Source of the DNA: Balneolaceae bacterium
GTDB lineage: Bacteria; Bacteroidota; Rhodothermia; Balneolales; Balneolaceae
Assembly (NCBI GenBank): GCA_017795005.1
Contig: CP051242.1
Location: 868,001-932,000 of the forward strand
DNA: 64,000 bases
Direction: 5' to 3'
Shown one piece after another: positions 54,155 to 62,298 of the stretch. Numbering within the stretch: the first letter of the stretch is position 1; the number at the start of each line of letters is the position of its first letter. Both the position numbers and the translations under genes were made by a program. The notes below the pieces were generated by a model. That model did not search any database, was not told the origin of the DNA, and saw only the letters and a list, made by a program, of their open reading frames with translations.

Positions 54155-55885
54155 TTAGTTTTTCTGGGGCAAAATTACACTTACGAAGATTCCAACTGCA
54201 ACCACAACAAAAGCACCAAGTGGATTGAGCCATAAAAACTCAATGGCTTTGGTATAGCTTTCCGGGGCTTGAGTCCATGGAAAGAAAAAGGAATAGTCCC
54301 CCAATGTTTCGGAATAGAAAAGGCGATCAAAAGTAAATACGGAGAACATCCCGGCGGCAAGACCAGTAAGGGCTCCGGTTCCATTGGCTTTTTTCACCCA
54401 AAGCAGGAGAATGAACACTCCTAAAATGGAACCATAAAAATAACTTCCAATTTGGTTTACCAATTCTATAATGGAACGGGTTTCACCAAGAGCAAGCGCA
54501 GAAACGGTAGCAAAAATACCCCAACCGAGTGTGGTCCAACGGGAGTATTTAAGATAATGGAGTTCCCCGTGTTTATTGTTGTCTAGTCGTTGATACCAGT
54601 CCACGATACTCACTGCACTTAACGCGTTTAATTGTGAGTCGATGGAACTCATTGCCGCAGCAAATATCCCTGCGATTATTAACCCAATTAATCCAATTGG
54701 GATATAGTTTAAAATGAAGTAGGGGAAGATGTAATTCGTGTCGTTAACATCCGCATCCAAAATTTCAGCCTGTAAAGCGAGTTCTTTATTTCTTGCTTCG
54801 TTAAATGAAGCATCTGCCTTCAGAAAAGCTTGCTGATTTATTTGAGACCGGTCACTTCCAAGTACAATGGCAGCTTGTTCTCTTGCTTGTTTTGCACTGG
54901 AATATTCCTCATAAATAAGTTGCTCTCGTTGTAATTGCTCCTCGGTTTGAGCAACCGGATCAGAGGCGCGGAACGAAATAGGGGCATCATTAAAAATAAA
55001 GAAAATGTACAGCATTACTCCTAGCAGAAGTATAAAAAATTGCATAGGAACCTTTGCATACGCCGACATTAACAACGAATTTCTGGCGGCGGAAACAGTA
55101 GGAGTTGTTAGATAACGCTGCACCTGAGTTTGATCCGTTCCGAAATAGGAAAGCATTAAAAATAAAGCAGCAATAACCCCACTCCATACGTTATACTTTT
55201 CACTAAGATCAAAGCTCACATCCAGTGCGGTAAGCTTGTCTAAAGAACCGGCAAGATACAATGCATCTCCAAAAGAGACTTCTTCTGGTAAGTAGTAGAC
55301 GATCATACCGAAACAGAAGATGAGTCCAAACATCATAACTGCCATTTGTTTTACATCGGTTGAGATCACTCCCGCCATACCACCAATCATAGTATATCCG
55401 GTGGCAATAATTCCAATAATCACAATAGTAACCCAAAGTGGAAGTCCCAACAGTAAAGCTAATACATAAGAAGGAGCTGCAATAACGGTACCAAGTGCTA
55501 GTCCTCTGGATATCAAAAATAAACCGCTTGTGGTAAGCCTTGTTTTTAATCCGAATCGCTCTTCCAGAACTTCATAGGCAGTAAATGCTTTCATCCTGCT
55601 GAAGAATGGAACGAGAAAAATACATATCAAGATCATGGCGAAGGGTATAGCAAGGTACACCTGTACAAACCGCATATCTTCTACATAAGCTATGCCCGTT
55701 GTTCCGATAAAAGTAATGGCAGAAGCCTGTGTAGCCATAATGGAAAGACCGGCTGCCCACCATGGCATCCCACGACCTGCGAGTAAATATCCTTCAATAT
55801 TTTGTGCGTCTTTACCCCGGCGGGTTCCATCCCAAATGGTGTAAGCAAGAAAAGCGAATAAAACAGTCCAATCTATCCAATGCAT
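54155..55885 (-). CDS. Sodium:solute symporter (SSS family)
   Basis: A 576-residue transporter with about 13 membrane helices. Motifs: 'GRGMPWWAAGLSIMATQASA', 'GGMAGVISTDVKQMAVMMFG', 'IIAGIFAAAMSSIDSQLNAL'. There is a hydrophilic, Glu/Gln-rich insertion at about 295-375 ('EEQLQREQLIYEEYSSAKQA') between two helices, as in many Bacteroidota SSS proteins. Substrate unknown; a preceding 38-codon ORF ends just 3 bases before its start, so translation is likely coupled. Confidence 0.92.
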   Translation of the reverse strand: MHWIDWTVLFAFLAYTIWDGTRRGKDAQNIEGYLLAGRGMPWWAAGLSIMATQASAITFIGTTGIAYVEDMRFVQVYLAIPFAMILICIFLVPFFSRMKAFTAYEVLEERFGLKTRLTTSGLFLISRGLALGTVIAAPSYVLALLLGLPLWVTIVIIGIIATGYTMIGGMAGVISTDVKQMAVMMFGLIFCFGMIVYYLPEEVSFGDALYLAGSLDKLTALDVSFDLSEKYNVWSGVIAALFLMLSYFGTDQTQVQRYLTTPTVSAARNSLLMSAYAKVPMQFFILLLGVMLYIFFIFNDAPISFRASDPVAQTEEQLQREQLIYEEYSSAKQAREQAAIVLGSDRSQINQQAFLKADASFNEARNKELALQAEILDADVNDTNYIFPYFILNYIPIGLIGLIIAGIFAAAMSSIDSQLNALSAVSIVDWYQRLDNNKHGELHYLKYSRWTTLGWGIFATVSALALGETRSIIELVNQIGSYFYGSILGVFILLLWVKKANGTGALTGLAAGMFSVFTFDRLFYSETLGDYSFFFPWTQAPESYTKAIEFLWLNPLGAFVVVAVGIFVSVILPQKN

Positions 55886-55888
55886 AGT

Positions 55889-56005
55889 CTAAGGCAGATT
55901 GAAATAATGGGTAAAGAGCCAGAATAGAAGTACGCATGCAATGCCCCAGCAAAAGACATCGATATAAATTTTCTTCCAGTTAGTTTCTTCTGTGGGATTT
56001 TCCAT
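55889..56005 (-). CDS. Small single-pass protein encoded just upstream of the symporter
   Basis: A 38-residue ORF: 'MENPTEETNWKKIYIDVFCW', then a hydrophobic helix 'GIACVLLFWLFTHYFN' and stop. The TAG is followed by three bases and the symporter ATG in the same frame. A charged head plus one TM next to a transporter fits a small accessory or assembly subunit. WbqC-like gene lies 24 bases upstream on the same strand. Confidence 0.65.
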   Translation of the reverse strand: MENPTEETNWKKIYIDVFCWGIACVLLFWLFTHYFNLP

Positions 56006-56028
56006 TCCTAATGATAGTAAATGATGCT

Positions 56029-56694
56029 TTAGGATAAAAGCTTTTCAATAACCCGAAAACTCTCCCGGCCTTCATTTAGTAACAGGTCAATTATCGAACA
56101 ATTGGGTTCAAATCCACTATATGCCTGAGGGTAAACGGGATGTTCTTTCAGTGCGATTTCAGCATTCTTACTCTGCCGTTGGTAGTTTTTTGATTTATAT
56201 TCGAGATACAAAGTGCTAGCCCCCAAATTTGAAAATGACTCATCAGGGAAAGTACTGTAGCCTTCTGAATTGCTTGCAAGATCAAATTTAATTTCCAGCT
56301 CAAGGAATTGAAGCATTCTCCGAAAGAAATAAAGGTTGAATTCCAACAGATATTCGAATTCATTCACTTTTAAAATATCTGATTTCAGTTCATCTTCATA
56401 GAAATCAAACCAGGTCGCATTTTGATAATTGTGTGCAATAGCATTCCAGAATGGTTCGAACCAACGCTGAGAATGATCCAACCGGACATCTTCTATTGCT
56501 TTCTTTCGGTCTTCCTGAAGCACGGGAAGGTTAATCCATTGAGTTCCAGCTTCGTTTCGGATTTCAGCCCGGTGCGTTCTTCCTTTTCTAGACCATTTTT
56601 CCACATCCTGAAGAATGATGCGATCTGCTTTCATTAGAGAAGCCAAATCATACAGATTAGGTGCAAATTGGGGGGTAAGAATCGCTAAAATCAA
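56029..56694 (-). CDS. WbqC-family protein
   Basis: A 221-residue protein of the WbqC-like family: 'DRIILQDVEKWSRKGRTHRA', 'EIRNEAGTQWINLPV', 'WNAIAHNYQNATWFDFYEDE', 'EVFL-like FNLYFFRRML'. The family occurs in polysaccharide loci and is proposed to be an amide-bond-forming or sugar-modifying enzyme, but here no such locus surrounds it. First gene of a possible transcript with the 38-residue ORF and the symporter. Confidence 0.85.
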   Translation of the reverse strand: MILAILTPQFAPNLYDLASLMKADRIILQDVEKWSRKGRTHRAEIRNEAGTQWINLPVLQEDRKKAIEDVRLDHSQRWFEPFWNAIAHNYQNATWFDFYEDELKSDILKVNEFEYLLEFNLYFFRRMLQFLELEIKFDLASNSEGYSTFPDESFSNLGASTLYLEYKSKNYQRQSKNAEIALKEHPVYPQAYSGFEPNCSIIDLLLNEGRESFRVIEKLLS

Positions 56695-56709
56695 TTATTC
56701 ATAGATATT

Positions 56710-56798
56710 TTGTCATTTCGAACGAAGTGAGAAATCTAACGAGTTTTCTGAAGGAATACTTTAGATTTCTCAGTCGATAAACTCCTTCGAAATGACAA
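56710..56798. repeat. Long inverted repeat upstream of gltX
   Basis: Outer arms TTGTCATTTCGAA (56710-56722) and TTCGAAATGACAA (56786-56798); inner arms TGAGAAATCTAA and TTAGATTTCTCA. Together they form a long bulged hairpin. The words 'gtcatttcgaacgaagtgag' and 'aaatct' match a repeat type that is widespread in Bacteroidota-like genomes. Confidence 0.85.
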
Positions 56799-56905
56799 AC
56801 GGATTAAAGAAGAATTTAAAATTCATCATTATTACCATCAAAAGACTTGATCAAAATTTCGTAACTTTAATGCTCTACAAAATTTGAATCAAAGAAAAGA
56901 AGTTA

Positions 56906-58387
56906 ATGAGCGTTCGCGTACGTTTCGCACCATCACCAACCGGATTTTTACACATTGGCGGACTTAGAACCGCACTTTATAATTACCTGTTTGCCCGACA
57001 TCATGGCGGTACTTTTGTGCTTAGAATTGAAGATACCGATCAAAACCGATATGTAGAGGGAGCCGAAGAAGACATCATTAAATCTCTGGAATGGGCTGGA
57101 ATGACCATTGATGAAGGTCCGAACAAACCCGGAGATGTTGGTCCATACAGACAAAGTGAGCGTAAGACGATGTATGCAGAATATGCTAAGCAATTGGTGG
57201 ATGGCGGCCATGCTTATTATGCATTCGATACTACAGAAGAAATCGATGAAATGCGTGAACGATTGAAGAAATCCGGGAATCCATCTCCAAGTTACGATTC
57301 TATCACTCGTCAGTCTATGAAAAACAGCCTGACCCTTCCTCAGGATGAAGTTGAAAAAAGGCTGGAAAATGGAGACGAATATGTAATAAGATTGAAAGTC
57401 CCCCGACGAGAGACCGTGAAATTTGAAGATTTAGTTCGTGGTATAGTTTCATTTGAGACTGGAGGGTTGGATGATCAGGTATTAATGAAATCAGACGGAA
57501 TGCCAACCTACCATCTTGCGAATGTGGTAGACGATCACACAATGGGAATTACCCATGTTATTCGTGGGGAGGAATGGTTGAGCTCAGCTCCGAAGCATAT
57601 GTTGTTATACAACGCCTTTGGCTGGGAACCTCCAACAATGGCACACTTGCCTTTGATTATGAGTCCAAGTGGTGGGAAACTATCAAAACGAAAAGCAGAA
57701 AGTGAAGGGATTCCGGTTAATACAAAAGACTACATATCAGGAAACTACGAGCCCGAAGCGTTGGTGAATTTCCTCGCTTATTTGGGGTGGAGCCCCGGAG
57801 ATGATTCTGAAATTCATGATATGAAAGAGCTTTGTGAATTATTCGCGCTTGATAGAGTGAGTAAAGGTGGGGCAGTATTCAATCATAAAAAACTGATGTG
57901 GTATAATGAACATTACATCAGAGAAACTTCTGTTTCAGAACTTGTTCCCAGAATTAAAGCCCTTGCTGAAGCACAAGGTTTTGATACCAAAGATGAGGAA
58001 TACCTTACAAAAGTTATTGAGTTACTTCATGAAAGGGTATCTAAAATAGATGAGTTTGTATCAATGGGGTCTTTCTTTTTTGAAGCTCCAAAAGAGTATG
58101 ATGAAAATGCTCTCAAAAAATGGAAAGAGGACAGTGCAGGCTTTGTGAAAGCATATGAGTCTAAAATTGAAGCTTTATCAGAAAGTGATTTTATAGCTGC
58201 TAATTTAAAATCAGCTTTAGAAGAAACCGTAGCTGAAAATGAAGTCGGTTTTGGGAAGGTGATGATGCCTGTTCGAATTGTCACCACCGGACAAGGGTTT
58301 GGTCCGGATTTGTTTGCTTCGCTTGAATTGATTGGGAAAGAAGAAACGTTAAGTAGAATAGATTCAGCTTTAAAGCAATTGACTTAG
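56906..58387 (+). CDS. gltX: Glutamyl-tRNA synthetase
   Basis: A 493-residue class I synthetase that charges tRNA-Glu. HIGH-type motif 'PSPTGFLHIGGLRTALYN', 'RIEDTDQNRYVEGAEEDI', KMSKS-type 'GGKLSKRKAESEG'. The C-terminal anticodon-binding helices are complete. ATG at 56906 with 'AAAGAAAAGAAG' upstream. A single bacterial GltX of normal length. Confidence 0.97.
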   Translation: MSVRVRFAPSPTGFLHIGGLRTALYNYLFARHHGGTFVLRIEDTDQNRYVEGAEEDIIKSLEWAGMTIDEGPNKPGDVGPYRQSERKTMYAEYAKQLVDGGHAYYAFDTTEEIDEMRERLKKSGNPSPSYDSITRQSMKNSLTLPQDEVEKRLENGDEYVIRLKVPRRETVKFEDLVRGIVSFETGGLDDQVLMKSDGMPTYHLANVVDDHTMGITHVIRGEEWLSSAPKHMLLYNAFGWEPPTMAHLPLIMSPSGGKLSKRKAESEGIPVNTKDYISGNYEPEALVNFLAYLGWSPGDDSEIHDMKELCELFALDRVSKGGAVFNHKKLMWYNEHYIRETSVSELVPRIKALAEAQGFDTKDEEYLTKVIELLHERVSKIDEFVSMGSFFFEAPKEYDENALKKWKEDSAGFVKAYESKIEALSESDFIAANLKSALEETVAENEVGFGKVMMPVRIVTTGQGFGPDLFASLELIGKEETLSRIDSALKQLT

Positions 58388-58397
58388 ATTTATTACT

Positions 58398-59777
58398 ATG
58401 ACCTACAAGTATTTGATAATTGGGATAGCTATTGTGCTTTTAGCTTGTAAAACTTCTGAAGTAACAACGGTTTCTGAAGTTGAAATCAATGCAGAATCAT
58501 CAGTAACTGAAGTGTTAGAAAGTATATTCGAGGAATCAGATACTTTTTCAAAAACCATAACCGGGTTTATGTTGTATGACCCGGAGGGAGACTCTACGAT
58601 TTATGCCGTTAATGAAACGAAATATATGAATCCGGCTTCTAATACTAAGCTGTTTACTTATTTCGCCGGATTAAATGTTTTGGGAGAAAGACTTCCTGCG
58701 CTAAAATATATTATCAGTGGAGACTCGTTGATATTCTGGGGCACTGGTGATCCATCTTTTCTCCATCCGGATTTTGGTACAACAGATGTATACGATTTAT
58801 TAAGCAATTTCGAAGGAGAATTATACTTTTCTGATAGTAACTATAATGATGAAAACCTTGGACCTGGTTGGTCCTGGGCTGATTATAATTCGTATTATTC
58901 TGCCGAAAAGAGTCCTTTTCCTATTTATGGAAATGTTGCCAGAGTGACTATTGAACATATTGAGGAATACAGAGTCGCTAAAGAAAACGGTGAATATGTA
59001 ATAAGTCCGTCCATCTTTAGCGAATACATTAAAAATGAAGAAAAGAACGAAGAAGGCAGATTTATTCTAGAGAGAGAACGGGTTGGAAATGAATTTGAAT
59101 ATCAATATACATCTGATACCTCGCGCTACGAAACGGATAAGCCGTTCCATTACACTCCTGAGTTTATAACAGCACTTTTATCTGATACATTAAATAAGAA
59201 AGTAAATTATCTGCCTGAGGCTGAGCTTACAAAAGATCATAATACTATATACAGTATGGATTCCGACTCGCTCTTTAAGTACATGTTGCTTCCAAGTGAT
59301 AATCAGTCTGCAGAGCAAATTCTGTTAATGGTAGCATCAGAATTAGGAATGAAGTTGAACTCCAGAGCAGCGATCAACTATGTGGTTAATAATTATCTGA
59401 GCGATTTATCCGATGAACCAAACTGGAGAGATGGCTCGGGTTTGTCCAGATATAATCTTTTTACCCCAAGAACAATGGTTGCCTTGCTGGAAAAACTGGA
59501 CGTTTTAGTTGAGGATGAGCGGTTATTTGATGCATTACCTCAGGGAGGTAAACAAGGGACAATACGAAGACTATATGCGCATAAAGAAGGTGGATCGCCA
59601 TATGTTTTTGCAAAGACAGGGTCGTTAAGCAATAATCATTGCCTGAGCGGGTATGTTGTCACAGAAACCGGCAAGAAGCTAATTTTCAGCTTTATGAATA
59701 ACAATTATGTTATTTCAACCCGGGAAGTCCAGGCTCAAATGGATGAGGTTCTCTGGTTTATTTATAAGAATTATTAA
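58398..59777 (+). CDS. dacB: D-Ala-D-Ala carboxypeptidase/endopeptidase, PBP4 (S13) type
   Basis: A 459-residue lipoprotein (lipobox 'LLAC', Cys17). Active-site motifs: SxxK at S81-N-T-K84 ('MNPASNTKLFTYFAGL'), 'RDGSGLSRYNLFTPR' (SxN type) and 'FAKTGSLSNNHCLSGYVVT' (KTG). The family trims D-Ala or cuts cross-links in peptidoglycan. It starts 10 bases after gltX. Confidence 0.9.
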   Translation: MTYKYLIIGIAIVLLACKTSEVTTVSEVEINAESSVTEVLESIFEESDTFSKTITGFMLYDPEGDSTIYAVNETKYMNPASNTKLFTYFAGLNVLGERLPALKYIISGDSLIFWGTGDPSFLHPDFGTTDVYDLLSNFEGELYFSDSNYNDENLGPGWSWADYNSYYSAEKSPFPIYGNVARVTIEHIEEYRVAKENGEYVISPSIFSEYIKNEEKNEEGRFILERERVGNEFEYQYTSDTSRYETDKPFHYTPEFITALLSDTLNKKVNYLPEAELTKDHNTIYSMDSDSLFKYMLLPSDNQSAEQILLMVASELGMKLNSRAAINYVVNNYLSDLSDEPNWRDGSGLSRYNLFTPRTMVALLEKLDVLVEDERLFDALPQGGKQGTIRRLYAHKEGGSPYVFAKTGSLSNNHCLSGYVVTETGKKLIFSFMNNNYVISTREVQAQMDEVLWFIYKNY

Positions 59778-59791
59778 ATAAATAAAGTCTC

Positions 59792-59905
59792 CCTTTGAGG
59801 GTAGTTCCGCGTAGAGGAGGGGTATTGGTACTCAATTAGGACATCCTCTGTCTATTTCTGAAAAAAATTTCAGAAATAGACACCTCCTTCAAAGGAGGAA
59901 TTAAT
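59792..59905. repeat. Complex palindromic repeat between dacB-like and nhaC-like genes
   Basis: A strong hairpin GTCTATTTCTGAAA-AAAA-TTTCAGAAATAGAC at 59850-59881, next to a second hairpin CCTCCTT-CA-AAGGAGG (59883-59898) and a third weaker 'tccctttgaggg' motif at its left. It lies between convergent genes and may serve as a bidirectional terminator; the modules look like a dispersed repeat family. Confidence 0.8.
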
Positions 59906-59931
59906 TATCTGGTCCAAAAGAGATAACCCGC

Positions 59932-61389
59932 TTACACCCCTTCGCCCTTTGCTTCTTTCAGCATTCTTACTTTGATTTTAAAAATGGCAAAAATAACAGT
60001 CATAAAAGGACTGATCAGGTTAAAGAATGCGAATGGGAAGTAAGCAAAGGTACTTACACCCAATACATTTGAGTGAAAGGCTCCACAAGTATTCCAGGGA
60101 ATTAAAGCCGAAGTAACGGTGCCTGAGTCTTCCAGAGTTCTACTAAGGTTTTCAGGAGCAAGTCCCTTATCTTTATAAATATCTGCATACATTCGTCCGG
60201 GGACTACAATTGCTAAATATTGATCTGAAGCTGTAACATTGAAGAACACACAAGTACCGGCTGTAGTAGCAACAAGAGAGCCTGCTGAGTTAATGCCGCT
60301 TATTACGCCTTCGGCGATACGTTTTAGCATCCCGCTTTTTTCTAATACACCACCAAAAATCATAGCTGAAAGGATTAGCCAGACCGTTCCTAACATTCCA
60401 TACATCCCACCAGAAGTTAGAAGTTCATCTACAATGTCATTACCGGTTCCTATACTAATATCGCCATACATGGAAGTCATTATTCCGACAAAGCCTTTTT
60501 CTAATGTAGTATCTCCAAATTGAGCTACTTCCTGAACCAAAGATGGTTGAAATATTAGTGCGAATATTGCTCCTAATAATCCGCCAATAGTAATTGCAGG
60601 AATTGCAGGCATTTTTTTTGTAATAAGAATGACCATCACTACTGGAACCACAAATAGGAAGAAATTTATATTGAATTTACTATCGATAGCATCCAGTATA
60701 ACCTGAGTATCAGCAATTTCTGCATTTCCACCGTACATAAAACCTAGAATCAAAAAGAGTACAAGTGAGATAGAAATAGAAGGTACCGTTGTATATAGCA
60801 TATAACGGATGTGGGTAAATAAATCAGTGCCGGCCATTGCAGGGGCAAGATTGGTAGTATCGGAAAGAGGTGAAAGCTTGTCACCGAAATAAGCGCCGGA
60901 AATAATAGCTCCAGCAATCATTCCAACAGGTAATCCAAGAGCTTTACCGATTCCAACAAGGGCTATTCCTACTGTAGCTGAGGTTGTCCACGAAGAACCG
61001 GTTGCTACAGATACAATAGCACAAACCACACAGGCCGCAAACAAGAAAATGGTTGGATTTAAAATCTGTAATCCATAGTAAATCATAGCAGGGACGATAC
61101 CGCTAAGCAACCAGGTTCCGGCCAAAGTACCAATCAATAAAAGAATAATCATCGAAGACATTGCTGAACTGATACTATCTACAATACCTTGTCTGATTTG
61201 CTTCCAGTTAATTCCCAATCGTAAAGCAACTAAAGCTGCAACTCCGGCAGAAAGCATCAGGATAATCTGATTAGACCCATCAAGAGAAGCATCCCCAAAA
61301 ATCCGAACATTTATAAAAAGAGCGATTATCAGAAAAATGATTGGGATAAAAGCCTGGAGAAGAGTTGGTTTTTTAAACTTGTACGTCAT
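59932..61389 (-). CDS. nhaC: NhaC-family Na+/H+ antiporter
   Basis: A 485-residue polytopic protein with about 12 membrane helices and the NhaC-family block 'SGAYFGDKLSPLSDTTNLAP', plus 'VVCAIVSVATGSSWTTSATV' and 'GTVTSALIPWNTCGAF'. Catalyses sodium (or amino acid/malate-lactate in relatives) versus proton exchange; in a marine organism, sodium export is the natural reading. Confidence 0.92.
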   Translation of the reverse strand: MTYKFKKPTLLQAFIPIIFLIIALFINVRIFGDASLDGSNQIILMLSAGVAALVALRLGINWKQIRQGIVDSISSAMSSMIILLLIGTLAGTWLLSGIVPAMIYYGLQILNPTIFLFAACVVCAIVSVATGSSWTTSATVGIALVGIGKALGLPVGMIAGAIISGAYFGDKLSPLSDTTNLAPAMAGTDLFTHIRYMLYTTVPSISISLVLFLILGFMYGGNAEIADTQVILDAIDSKFNINFFLFVVPVVMVILITKKMPAIPAITIGGLLGAIFALIFQPSLVQEVAQFGDTTLEKGFVGIMTSMYGDISIGTGNDIVDELLTSGGMYGMLGTVWLILSAMIFGGVLEKSGMLKRIAEGVISGINSAGSLVATTAGTCVFFNVTASDQYLAIVVPGRMYADIYKDKGLAPENLSRTLEDSGTVTSALIPWNTCGAFHSNVLGVSTFAYFPFAFFNLISPFMTVIFAIFKIKVRMLKEAKGEGV

Positions 61390-61441
61390 TAAAATAGGAC
61401 ACTAGTTAGGAATAATAAACGGAAAGAATAAACGCTCTTTT

Positions 61442-62215
61442 TTAACTAAAAACCAGTTTAAAAGCATTCTCTTCTATTATTTCAGAAGTCTGGGGATTAT
61501 ACCTGCGTTCGATAAAGCTTGCCTTATTTGAATAATCAATCATCAAAACAGTTGAACAACGAGTTCCATAGGTTTCGGTTTTAATAAAGACGGAAGAAAC
61601 AGCTTTTTCCCATTTTTGTGGGATACCTGTATCCGGCAACTGATCTTCCGGGGGCTTATGGTCGTTTTTTAATAACTCAAAAAGCTCTTCTATTTGAATG
61701 TTTTTATTACTGACAGCTTTCTGAAGTTCTTTTTTTGCCTGATCAAGCTTAGGCCAGGAAGTATCAAGTAGCGCATTGCTTACACCATGAATTCCTTCCT
61801 TCAGTTCTGTAACAGATTCCGTGATATTTGAATAATGAAAAATTTGGTTTGTATCCCCCAACAGTAAATTATAGCCATTGTATTTCGGGGATTCAGCAAT
61901 GGTATCCGTCAAATGAGTTTCAGGATTTTTTAGATCTTGCAGATAATTAAGTACCAGTTCTCCACGACTGGGAGGATTGTTTTTAATAATCGAAGGGTCA
62001 CGATAATTAGTAAGGGCACCCCATTTTCCGGAGTTATTGATTCCCATCCAGGTTCCTCCGGCTTCTAAATCCTTTCCGGCAAGAATATTCGGGAGATTTT
62101 CTTGGTTCCAAAACTGAGCTTTACGAGTAGGTCTAGAATAAAATTCATCCCGGTTTGCAGCAAGGATTAATTTATATTCAGGGTGAACACGATAAGCAAA
62201 AGTTATTAAGCACAT
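61442..62215 (-). CDS. NRDE-family protein (TANGO2 homologue)
   Basis: A 257-residue protein with the N-terminal 'MCLITFAYRVHPEYKLILAA' followed by the name-giving N-R-D-E ('NRDEFYSRPT'); Cys2 after Met removal would be an Ntn-type N-terminal nucleophile candidate. 'GGTWMGINNSGKWGALTNYR' and 'ETYGTRCSTVLMID' are also conserved. Eukaryotic TANGO2 is linked to haem or lipid trafficking; the bacterial role is not established. Confidence 0.92.
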   Translation of the reverse strand: MCLITFAYRVHPEYKLILAANRDEFYSRPTRKAQFWNQENLPNILAGKDLEAGGTWMGINNSGKWGALTNYRDPSIIKNNPPSRGELVLNYLQDLKNPETHLTDTIAESPKYNGYNLLLGDTNQIFHYSNITESVTELKEGIHGVSNALLDTSWPKLDQAKKELQKAVSNKNIQIEELFELLKNDHKPPEDQLPDTGIPQKWEKAVSSVFIKTETYGTRCSTVLMIDYSNKASFIERRYNPQTSEIIEENAFKLVFS

Positions 62216-62298
62216 AAATGGGGAAACAAGGGTTTTAAAAACGGAGGAATCTAAGCATATTCCTGCAACCTAAATAAAGATTTCCGTATAGAATTTTT

